Shown: positions 25,158 to 32,360 of the stretch, in pieces
Layout of the letters: each line of letters starts with the position of its first letter
Numbering within the stretch: the first letter of the stretch is position 1
Made by a program: the position numbers and the translations under genes
Notes under the pieces: generated by a model
Database searches by the model: none
What the model was told of the DNA's origin: nothing
What the model saw: the letters and a program-made list of their open reading frames with translations, nothing else
From: Longimicrobium sp.
GTDB lineage: Bacteria; Gemmatimonadota; Gemmatimonadetes; Longimicrobiales; Longimicrobiaceae
NCBI RefSeq assembly: GCF_036388275.1
Contig: NZ_DASVSF010000110.1
Span: forward strand, 186,001 to 250,000
Reading direction: 5' to 3'
DNA: 64,000 bases

Positions 25158-26626
25158 CGGAGCAGACCCTTTCCGCCGCGCCGCGCGCCTTTCCGGGCGG
25201 CGGCGCCTCCCCCGACGAGCGCGGGCTTCAGCGCCGCGGCCGCGACCTCCTGTTCGCCATCGCCGCCGCGCTGCGCTCGCTCCAGCTGTACCCGCTGGAG
25301 AACCAGGCGGTGGTCAACTCGCTGGGCGAGCTGGAATCCATCACCCTGGAACTGCTGGGGGTGGAGGAGCACATCACCCTGCGCTTCGTGGGCGACTTCT
25401 TCTTCGTCAACGACCTGCGGCTGCGCATCGACCTTCACAGCTACGCCACCTATGGCGCGGTGGGGCGGGCGCTGGCGGGGCACGGCATCGGCGAGGTGGA
25501 GGTGGCCGCCGGCGTCACCGCGCCCGAGTGGACGGCGTTCCTGGCCGTGGTGAACACCGCGCCCGGGGGCGACGACCCCTTCGGCGCGTTCCTGGAGCGG
25601 CTGGAGCGCACCTCGGTCGTTCACCTGTCGGTGGCGCCCGACCGCGAAAGCGAGCCGGACCCGCGCGACGACGAGGCGCGGCGCATGGCCAAGCGCGCCT
25701 ACGCGCAGACGGTGGCCGTAGCCCGCGAGGTGATGACGGGGCTGCGGATGGGGCGCGGGGTGAGCCTTCGCCCCGTGAAGCGCGCCGTGCAGTCCATCGT
25801 GGACCAGGTGCTGAGCAACGAGGCCAGCATCATGGGCCTCACCAGCCTGCGCGACTACGACGAGTACACCTTCACCCACTCGGTGAACGTGTGCATCTTT
25901 TCCGTCGCGCTGGGCAAGAAGCTGGGCTTCCACAAGAGCCAGCTGTACGAGCTGGGGCTGGGCGCGCTCCTCCACGACGTGGGCAAGGTGCGCATGCCGG
26001 TGGACCTGATCAACAAGGCCGGGCCGCTGACCGAAGCCGAGTTCGGCGTGCTCAAGGAGCACCCGGCCGAGGGGCTGCTGCAGCTGTTCGACATGCGCGG
26101 CCTGGCCGAGCTCCCCCTGCGCGCCATGCTGATGGCGTACGAGCACCACATGAAGGTGGACCAGACCGGCTACCCGCGCTCCATCCGCCCGCGCAACCCC
26201 ACGGTGTTCAGCCGCATCGTGGCCATCGCCGACGGCTTCGACGCGGCCACCACCAAGCGCAGCTACCAGGCCCAGCCGTGGCCGCCGGAAAAGGTGCTGC
26301 AGGAGATGCGCGACAACCCGGAGCGAGGCTTCGACCCGCTGCTGGTCAAGGCGTTCATCAGCATGACGGGCATCTACCCCGTGGGCAGCGCCGTCATCCT
26401 CGACTCCTTCGAGCTGGCGCTGGTCACGGCCCGCAATCCCCGGCCCGAGGCGCTTCACCAGCCCATCGTGCAGGTGGTGTTCGACGGGTTCGGGGTGCGG
26501 GTGGATCCGCCCCTCACGTACGACCTTTCCGAGCTGGACCCCGCGACGGGCAAGCCGCTGCGCACCATCATCAAGACCACCGACCCGGAGCGGTACGGAA
26601 TCCATGCCGGCGACTTCTTCGTCTGA
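25154..26626 (+). CDS. HD-GYP domain protein, partly degenerate GYP motif
   Basis: This 490-residue protein carries the same ~110-residue N-terminal module as the neighbouring HEAT protein (FAIAAALRSLQLYPLENQAV, HITLRFVGDFFFVND, GHGIGEVEVAAGVTAPEWTA). Residues about 210-420 are an HD-GYP phosphohydrolase domain: THSVNVCIFSVALG, LLHDVGKVRMP (HD), and YEHHMKVDQTGYP. Active c-di-GMP phosphodiesterases typically have HHExxDGxGYP; here Glu and the first Gly are replaced (Met, Gln), though HH, Asp and GYP remain. It may therefore be a weak enzyme or a binding protein. It overlaps the HEAT gene by ATGA and trpA by 23 bases. Confidence 0.82.
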   Translation: MTEQTLSAAPRAFPGGGASPDERGLQRRGRDLLFAIAAALRSLQLYPLENQAVVNSLGELESITLELLGVEEHITLRFVGDFFFVNDLRLRIDLHSYATYGAVGRALAGHGIGEVEVAAGVTAPEWTAFLAVVNTAPGGDDPFGAFLERLERTSVVHLSVAPDRESEPDPRDDEARRMAKRAYAQTVAVAREVMTGLRMGRGVSLRPVKRAVQSIVDQVLSNEASIMGLTSLRDYDEYTFTHSVNVCIFSVALGKKLGFHKSQLYELGLGALLHDVGKVRMPVDLINKAGPLTEAEFGVLKEHPAEGLLQLFDMRGLAELPLRAMLMAYEHHMKVDQTGYPRSIRPRNPTVFSRIVAIADGFDAATTKRSYQAQPWPPEKVLQEMRDNPERGFDPLLVKAFISMTGIYPVGSAVILDSFELALVTARNPRPEALHQPIVQVVFDGFGVRVDPPLTYDLSELDPATGKPLRTIIKTTDPERYGIHAGDFFV

Positions 26627-27419
26627 TCGTTCGCTTTCCCGCGCGTTTTCCGCCGCCCGCGCGGAGGGACGCGCCGCCCTGATCCCCTACGTCACCGCCG
26701 GACACCCGCGGAAGCACGACACCGCCGCCATCCTGGACGGCCTGGCCGACGCCGGCGCCGACATCATCGAGCTGGGCGTGCCGTTCAGCGACCCGCTGGC
26801 CGACGGGCCCACCATCCAGCGCTCGTCGTTCGAGGCCATCGAGCAGGGGGTGGGGCTCCCCTGGGTGGTGGAGACGCTGGCCGCCTTCCGCGCCCGCCGC
26901 GACACGCCGGTGGTGCTGTTCACCTACCTGAACCCCGTGCTGAACCACGGGGTCGACCGCTTTCTGGCCGACGCGGCGGCGGCGGGTGCGCAGGGGGTGC
27001 TGCTGACGGACCTGCCCGTGGGCGCCGACGCCGGCATCGAGTCGCGCTTCGCCGCGTCGCCGCTGGACCTGGTGCGCCTCCTGGCGCCGACGACCACCCC
27101 GGCGCGTGCCCGGGAGATCGCCGCCGCCGCGCGCGGCTTCCTGTACTACGTGTCGCGCACCGGGGTCACCGGCGCGCGGCAGGAGCTGCAGGCCGGGCTG
27201 GCCCGCGAGGTAGAAGAGGTGAGGGCGCTCACGCCGGTGCCCGTGGCCGTCGGCTTCGGCATCAGCACCCCCGAGCAGGCGGCCACCGTGGCGCGCGTGG
27301 CCGACGGGGTGGTGGTGGGGAGCGCGCTGGTGGAAACACTGCGGACGGGCGGGGTGGACGAGGGCGTCGCCTTCGTCCGCGCGCTGCGCAAGGCGGTCGA
27401 GGGAGCGCGCGCCGCGTGA
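26604..27419 (+). CDS. trpA: Tryptophan synthase alpha subunit
   Basis: This 271-residue TIM-barrel subunit cleaves indole-3-glycerol phosphate and channels indole to TrpB. The catalytic Glu and Asp are in IIELGVPFSDPLADGPTIQ. Other blocks are LIPYVTAGHP, GVLLTDLPVGA, FLYYVSRTGVTGAR and VAVGFGISTPEQA. Its first 23 bases overlap the HD-GYP gene in another frame, and its stop overlaps the GTG of the chemoreceptor-like gene, so expression is tied to both. Confidence 0.96.
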   Translation: MPATSSSDRSLSRAFSAARAEGRAALIPYVTAGHPRKHDTAAILDGLADAGADIIELGVPFSDPLADGPTIQRSSFEAIEQGVGLPWVVETLAAFRARRDTPVVLFTYLNPVLNHGVDRFLADAAAAGAQGVLLTDLPVGADAGIESRFAASPLDLVRLLAPTTTPARAREIAAAARGFLYYVSRTGVTGARQELQAGLAREVEEVRALTPVPVAVGFGISTPEQAATVARVADGVVVGSALVETLRTGGVDEGVAFVRALRKAVEGARAA

Positions 27420-29533
27420 ACGCTCCCGCGCAGGCCGCCCCCCGCGCGGGGCGCGTGCTCGCGGCGTACGCCCGCGTGCTCCTGTGGCTGGGCGCCGCCG
27501 CCGCGCTGGCGGCTGCCGTCGCCGTGGCCCGGGGCTCCGGGTCCGCGCCGCTGTGGGCGGCGCTGGCCGGGCTGGTGGCCGTGGCGGCGCTGCGCCAGGG
27601 CGCGGTGCCGCTTTCCAAGTTCGCCTACGTCACCATGACCGTGGTGCCGGTCGGCGCGCTGACGCTGCTGGGGCAGCCGGCCGCGGCCGTGGTGGCCGCC
27701 TGGGCCGGCACGGCCGCGGGCGACCTGGCGCGGCGGAAGCTGTGGTTTCCCGCGGGCGTCAACGCCGGGCGCGAGGCACTGGCGGCGGCGGCCGGGGCCG
27801 GCGTGTACGCCCTGGCGTCGCGCTCCGCGGGGCTTCCCGCGCCCGCCCCGGGCGAGGGCCTCGTCCCCGCGCTCTCCATCGAGGGCCTTCCCGCGCTGCT
27901 GGCCTACTTCCTGGGCTATTTCTTCGCCTCGCGCGGCCTGTTCTACTTTTCGCTCCTCTTCCGGGGCAAGCTCACCACCTCCGAGCGCAACGTCCTGCTG
28001 CGCTACGAGATCGTGTCGGCGGTGCTGGGGGTGATCGGCACGCTGGGGGTTGCTGCGGCGTTCGCGGTGTCGCGGTCGTGGGGCACCTTCGCCATGATCG
28101 TGTTCGTGGCCTTCGCCGGTCTGCTGGCCCGCATGCTGGTGGCCGAGGCCATCTCGTCGGAGGAGCTGCGCAAGGTGGCGGCGATGGAGGCCGTCATCAC
28201 CGCCGGAATGCCGCTGACTGAGTCGATGGCGCGCATCGAGGAGATGGCGGGGCGGCTGATCGAGTGGAGCTGGCTTCACGTCTATGCGGTGCGCGGCGGC
28301 GACCTGGTGCTGGTGCACCCGCTGGCCACGGACCCCGAGGGGCTCGACGAGCTGCATCCCGTGCGGCTGGAGGTATTCCGATCGGGCGAGCCGTTCATTT
28401 CGGCCGACACGGCACGCGAGGGACGGGTGCCCGCTTCGGTGCCGGTGCGCTCCCTGGTCATCCACCCGCTGTCGTACGGCCGCAATGCGTTGGGGCTGCT
28501 GGAGGTGGGGCACCACCGCCCCGACGTGTACGGCATCGCCGAGCTGCGCCTGATCGAGCGGTTCTCGCGGCAGCTGGCCCTGGCGCTTCAGCTGGATGGG
28601 CTGGTGCGGCCGATGACGGAAAGCGCGCGGGAGATGGACGGCGCCCTCCGCACGCTGGGCGGGCGGCTTTCCAGCTTGCGCGAAAGCGGCCAGGCCGTGG
28701 CCGCCACCGCCGCCGACATCCGCCAGCGGATCGCCGACCAGGGGCGGCGCACGGCGTACGGGTTGGGATTGACGGAAGAGCTGGCCCGCTCCGCCGACGC
28801 CATGTCGGGCGACGCGGGCGAGACGGCCGGCGCCAGCCGCGACACCCGCCGCCTTGCCTCGGAGAACCGCGGGGCGATCGTCGAGGCCATCGGGCGGCTG
28901 GTGACGCTTCGCGACTTCGTCGACGAGGAGGGACGCGAGCTGGCGGCGCTGGCGGGGACGTCGGCGCAGATCGCGACCATCGTGGAAACCATTCGCGCCA
29001 TCGCCGAGCAGACCAACCTGCTGGCGCTGAACGCGGCCATCGAGGCGGCGCGCGCGGGCGAGCACGGACGCGGCTTCGCGGTGGTGGCCGACGAGGTGAG
29101 GAAGCTGGCGGACGACACCGAGCGCGCGGCGGTGCAGGCGCGCGACATGGTGGATGGGGTGCGCGGGCAGATGGGGTCGGCGCTGGAGCGCATGGAGCAG
29201 GGCTCGGCGCGGCTGGCGGGGGTGGGCGACCTGTCGCGGGCGGCGCTGGAGTCGGTGGACCGCATCGTGGCCGCCGCCGAGGCCGCCGAGGGGCTGACCA
29301 CGCGCATGGCCGGCCGGGCCGACGAGCAGCGGCAGCGGGTGGCGGGGCTGCGCGACGAGTTCGCCGCCGTCGCCAGCATCGCCGACGCCAACGGGGAGGG
29401 CGCCACCGTGGTCGCCGAAGCGGCGCGCCTGCAGGCGCAGACGCTGGAAGAGATCGAGCGCGCCACCAGGTCGCTCGGCGAGGTTTCCGAGCGCCTCACC
29501 GGCTACATCGCGCGTCTGCAGGAAGTTACCTGA
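27416..29533 (+). CDS. Membrane chemoreceptor-like protein with GAF-like and MCP domains
   Basis: This 705-residue protein starts at GTG (27416), overlapping the trpA stop. The first ~245 residues hold about seven hydrophobic segments, including ERNVLLRYEIVSAVLGVIG, recalling MASE-type integral sensor domains rather than the usual two-helix receptor. Residues about 255-395 look GAF-like (WLHVYAVRGGDLVLVHPLA, VRSLVIHPLSYGRNALGLLEV). The remainder is the long helical MCP signalling domain, with the conserved hairpin EQTNLLALNAAIEAARAGE and GRGFAVVADEVRKLA that contacts CheA/CheW. No HAMP domain is evident. No che genes are in the window. The ligand is unknown. Confidence 0.85.
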   Translation: MNAPAQAAPRAGRVLAAYARVLLWLGAAAALAAAVAVARGSGSAPLWAALAGLVAVAALRQGAVPLSKFAYVTMTVVPVGALTLLGQPAAAVVAAWAGTAAGDLARRKLWFPAGVNAGREALAAAAGAGVYALASRSAGLPAPAPGEGLVPALSIEGLPALLAYFLGYFFASRGLFYFSLLFRGKLTTSERNVLLRYEIVSAVLGVIGTLGVAAAFAVSRSWGTFAMIVFVAFAGLLARMLVAEAISSEELRKVAAMEAVITAGMPLTESMARIEEMAGRLIEWSWLHVYAVRGGDLVLVHPLATDPEGLDELHPVRLEVFRSGEPFISADTAREGRVPASVPVRSLVIHPLSYGRNALGLLEVGHHRPDVYGIAELRLIERFSRQLALALQLDGLVRPMTESAREMDGALRTLGGRLSSLRESGQAVAATAADIRQRIADQGRRTAYGLGLTEELARSADAMSGDAGETAGASRDTRRLASENRGAIVEAIGRLVTLRDFVDEEGRELAALAGTSAQIATIVETIRAIAEQTNLLALNAAIEAARAGEHGRGFAVVADEVRKLADDTERAAVQARDMVDGVRGQMGSALERMEQGSARLAGVGDLSRAALESVDRIVAAAEAAEGLTTRMAGRADEQRQRVAGLRDEFAAVASIADANGEGATVVAEAARLQAQTLEEIERATRSLGEVSERLTGYIARLQEVT

Positions 29534-30389
29534 TCGGACGTACCTGCGTGGTGGTGGTTCCGCTCCATTCGTCGGCAGTCCGGCCTTCCTTGATCTTGTC
29601 GATCATGATCGCCCAGGACGCGCGCACGTTGTCAGGAAGAACCAGTTCGGGAAACCGGCGGATCAGGGTTTCCGGGGGGATGAGCTTCCACACCGTTTTG
29701 CTATCGCCTTCCTGCAGCACGCGAGCGATCACGGACGGGTTCTCGGGGTCGATCTCCACGTCTTTCTGGAGATCCCAGAACAGCCCCGGGAAATCCCCGT
29801 ATCGATAGGCAGGTCCGCTCGGCTCGGGCTTCATCTTCGGTCGGACGATGTACAGGTGGGTGTAGCCCTCGCCGGGGAGCTCGGCGAGGGCTTGCTGCAT
29901 GTGCGCATGATGCAGTTCCACCACGTCATCGGCCACGCGGCGCTCGCGCGATGCCTGCTGGGCGACGCACAGGTCCAGCGGCGCGTCGAAGGCGATGGCC
30001 ACCACCGGGCGTGCGTGCTTGGCGGCCATCTCACGCAGCCGCTCTCGGCTCCACGGCGCCAGGTTCGTGGCGTCGGCGACGGCCCTGCGGCCGTGGGCCA
30101 GGCGGCCGTACACGAGGGCGTCGAACACGGCGAACGCCGCACGGCTCGCGGCCTGGCTGCCTTCGTCGTCCGACACCATCCGGCGGCATTCGTCCGACGA
30201 CACGATCTCGTTCGCCGGGAAGCGCGTGCGGGCAAAGGTGCTCTTCCCGCAGCCGGACGGGCCGACGAGGATCACCAGCGCGTCATCGGCGATCTCCATC
30301 TCCGGCACGGGATGCTCGGTCGTCCGCAGGGCTGGAGGCGGATCCGGTGCGGCCGGGTTCCTCTCGGCAACATCCGCTTCCAGGCGCAT
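29526..30389 (-). CDS. Polynucleotide-kinase-like P-loop ATPase
   Basis: This 287-residue protein has a kinase domain resembling T4 Pnk and bacterial Pnkp: Walker A GPSGCGKSTFART (about 42-54), then EIVSSDECRRMVSDDEG, AVADATNLAPWSRERL and RERRVADDVVELHHAHM with the lid arginines. The C-terminal ~100 residues are a separate region (FPGLFWDLQKDVEIDPENPS) that I do not recognise. Members phosphorylate 5'-OH ends of RNA or DNA, or related substrates. It starts one base after the stop of the FRG gene, so the two form a tight operon. Its 3' end overlaps the convergent chemoreceptor gene by 8 bases. Confidence 0.75.
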   Translation of the reverse strand: MRLEADVAERNPAAPDPPPALRTTEHPVPEMEIADDALVILVGPSGCGKSTFARTRFPANEIVSSDECRRMVSDDEGSQAASRAAFAVFDALVYGRLAHGRRAVADATNLAPWSRERLREMAAKHARPVVAIAFDAPLDLCVAQQASRERRVADDVVELHHAHMQQALAELPGEGYTHLYIVRPKMKPEPSGPAYRYGDFPGLFWDLQKDVEIDPENPSVIARVLQEGDSKTVWKLIPPETLIRRFPELVLPDNVRASWAIMIDKIKEGRTADEWSGTTTTQVRPIR

Positions 30390-31178
30390 TCAGGGGCACC
30401 GCGGGCTGTAGTAGCGCTTGAGCCAGGCGCTCAGGCCGTCCAGGCCGGGGAGCAGCACCCGTTCGGTGACGTTGGCCTGGTCAAGCTTGTCGCGCACCTC
30501 CCACTTCAGCTCGGCCGGGATCACGATCTTCCGGAACACGTCCGGGTGCTTCTCCAGCCAGTCCTCCAGCTTCGCCTCGGGGCTCGACATCAACGCGAAG
30601 ACGGCGTACTGGTTGACGATCCGCTCGTCCAGCGAGGGCGGCTCGAAGAACACCACGAAGTCCTCGTCGGCAAGCGAATCGAACTCCTCCAGCGTTTGCG
30701 CGCGGCGCTGGAGCATTTCCACGGTGAACACGTCGGCCTCTTCGGCCTCCATCTCGTCGCGGAGGGTCTTGGGGAGCAGCGCGTGCGCCGCCCCGAAATT
30801 CAACGCCCAGATCACCCCGTCGGCGCCGAACTGGTCCAGCCGCGCCGTGGCGAAGTGCATGGCCACCTGGGGCGAAAAGGTCCAGTCCATCAGGCGGGTG
30901 GGGAGTCCGTGGTGCTGCCCCAGCGCCATCCAGTTCCAGATGGAGTCGGCCTCGTGCCCCTTCCGCGGCGCGTACTTGCGAAAGTTGCGCAGCAGGTGCT
31001 GCTCCATCCGCGCGAAGTCGCCCCCCAGCCGGCACAGGCTGGTGGTGAGCGCGTAGTCCGCCTGCGACACGCCGCGGAACACGTAAGACGAGCGGATGCG
31101 CCCGATCTGCTCGTTGTAGGCGTTCTGGTACAGCTGCTCGTTCAGCTCGGTCCAGTCCGAAACCCGGATTTCCGACAT
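30390..31178 (-). CDS. FRG-domain protein
   Basis: This 262-residue protein has the FRG domain named for its Phe-Arg-Gly motif: SSYVFRGVSQADYALTTSL (about 31-49) and the hallmark HHGLPTRLMDWTFSPQVAMH (about 88-107). Pfam describes the domain as uncharacterised; it occurs in mobile and accessory loci. The ATG at 31178 is supported by a strong Shine-Dalgarno (AAGGAGG, 8 bases away). The next gene, a polynucleotide-kinase-like ATPase, follows without a gap. Divergent from it is a toxin-antitoxin pair. A conflict or stress role is inferred from this context only. Confidence 0.8.
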   Translation of the reverse strand: MSEIRVSDWTELNEQLYQNAYNEQIGRIRSSYVFRGVSQADYALTTSLCRLGGDFARMEQHLLRNFRKYAPRKGHEADSIWNWMALGQHHGLPTRLMDWTFSPQVAMHFATARLDQFGADGVIWALNFGAAHALLPKTLRDEMEAEEADVFTVEMLQRRAQTLEEFDSLADEDFVVFFEPPSLDERIVNQYAVFALMSSPEAKLEDWLEKHPDVFRKIVIPAELKWEVRDKLDQANVTERVLLPGLDGLSAWLKRYYSPRCP

Positions 31179-31235
31179 CCTCACGCCCTCCTTGGGACCC
31201 CGTCCGTTCTCCTCCCCCACCCACACCCGGCAACA

Positions 31236-31263
31236 AGCGTACGCACGGGCCAGCAACGCGCAA
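31236..31263 (-). promoter_or_regulatory. Possible promoter of the FRG-kinase operon
   Basis: On the minus strand TTGCGC (31263-31258), a 16-base spacer and TACGCT (31241-31236) fit the TTGnnn/TANNNT pattern. The predicted leader of about 50 bases contains the AAGGAGG ribosome-binding site. The match is moderate. Confidence 0.35.
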
Positions 31264-31349
31264 ACAGTGTCGTCCGTGGCGTGAAAAGAACAAACTGGAC
31301 ACGTGCCCCGAACGGATTAGTATGCACGTCACTCGGACGCGGCGACGCG

Positions 31350-31378
31350 TTGACGTTGCGTGACATATGCCATACATT
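31350..31378 (+). promoter_or_regulatory. Promoter of the toxin-antitoxin operon
   Basis: TTGACG (31350-31355), a 17-base spacer and TACATT (31373-31378) match the promoter pattern seen elsewhere in the window. Transcription would start near 31385, which places the first in-frame ATG (31367) outside the mRNA and supports translation from the ATG at 31394. Confidence 0.55.
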
Positions 31379-31393
31379 CAGGGCGGGTACGGG

Positions 31394-31705
31394 ATGGGTT
31401 TCGGGGACGCTCGGGCCGGGCTGGCAGCGGCGATTGGAGACGACGCCTGCGGCCATTGGCCCAGGAGAGAGGCATACACGAAGAACTGGCTTCAACACGG
31501 CAGAGTTTCGCCTGTGGATGTCCAGGCCATGCTGCTCCGATGCAACGGAACGCAGCACCGTGAGAGCGGCCTCGTAACCGAGCCAGGCGTTCGGGTCCAT
31601 GAGTTCTTCCCCGAGTGGCGGGGGGTACGGTGGTACGTGAAGGCCTACTACCACGCCGATCAGGGCCAATGGATTCTCATGAGCGTACATCCCGCGGAGG
31701 TCTAG
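31394..31705 (+). CDS. Putative toxin, MqsR/RelE-superfamily-like
   Basis: This protein has about 103 residues from the ATG at 31394 (112 from the ATG at 31367, which lies upstream of the likely transcription start). The C-terminal half reads VHEFFPEWRGVRWYVKAYYH then WILMSVHPAEV, a pattern of aromatic and basic strands recalling the C-terminus of MqsR-type mRNA interferases; the helix TKNWLQHGRVSPVDVQAMLL would correspond to the preceding helices. Its stop abuts the ATG of a protein with an MqsA/YgiT-like zinc ribbon, and toxin-before-antitoxin is the MqsRA order. The family match is weak by eye, and RNase activity is inference. Confidence 0.5.
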   Translation: MGFGDARAGLAAAIGDDACGHWPRREAYTKNWLQHGRVSPVDVQAMLLRCNGTQHRESGLVTEPGVRVHEFFPEWRGVRWYVKAYYHADQGQWILMSVHPAEV

Positions 31706-32299
31706 ATGAAGATCTGGAAAGAGGGCGATCTCTCGACCGCGCTCTGCCCGTTGTGCGAGCGGATCAAGGACGTCGCGTTCCGTCGCCGCGTGGTGGAACT
31801 GGACCCGGGCGTGAACATCCCTGACGTCCTCGTCGCAGTCTGCTGTGAATGCGACGAAATCGCCATGATTCCAGCACAATCGAGTCCGCGGCTAAGGGCC
31901 GGCTTCAAGCGCGCGACGGTCACGGTGAACGCGCGGGTGCCGCGGCACCTGGAAGACGTCCTGCTGCTCCTCGCGGACGAGGGATCCCGGTCGCAGCCGT
32001 CCACCTCCGCGGTGGTGCGGTTCCTTCTTTCCGAATTCGCTTCCGACTCGGCGCTCGCCTTGCGCGTGAAGGAGGCGTTGGGCAACGACCTGCTGAATGC
32101 GCCGGGAGACCACGAACTGTCGGTTCGCGTTCCGGCGGAGCTGGTGGTCCGCGTGGATGAAGCAGCTGCGAGGATGGGGATCGAAAGCCGCACGGCGGTG
32201 ATCAAGGGGCTGCTCGCGGTGGCGAAGGAGGATGTGCTGGACGGCCGCGACGAGGTGCTGGGGAACACGATGCGCCGCGTACTCGCCGCCGTGACCTGA
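31706..32299 (+). CDS. Putative antitoxin with zinc ribbon and ribbon-helix-helix-like segments
   Basis: This 197-residue protein has an N-terminal zinc ribbon of the MqsA/YgiT type: LCPLCERIKD and, after a strand, VLVAVCCECDEIAMIPAQ. Instead of the helix-turn-helix usual in MqsA, two segments look like ribbon-helix-helix units: ATVTVNARVPRHLEDVLLLL and LSVRVPAELVVRVDEAAARM followed by SRTAVIKGLLAV. A GGAGG Shine-Dalgarno (in the end of the upstream gene) precedes the ATG by 6 bases, and there is no gap to the toxin-like gene. It would neutralise the toxin and autorepress the operon; both roles are inferred. Confidence 0.55.
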   Translation: MKIWKEGDLSTALCPLCERIKDVAFRRRVVELDPGVNIPDVLVAVCCECDEIAMIPAQSSPRLRAGFKRATVTVNARVPRHLEDVLLLLADEGSRSQPSTSAVVRFLLSEFASDSALALRVKEALGNDLLNAPGDHELSVRVPAELVVRVDEAAARMGIESRTAVIKGLLAVAKEDVLDGRDEVLGNTMRRVLAAVT

Positions 32300-32360
32300 C
32301 CCGCGGTATCTTGGGGCGGCCGATCGGGCCCGGTGGGAAAACTCGTGCACGGAGCGTGGG

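Noticed and set aside
31296..31323. Alternative promoter TGGACA-N16-TAGTAT for the toxin operon
   Set aside because: Weaker at -35 and with shorter spacing than TTGACG-N17-TACATT just downstream; kept only as a second possibility.
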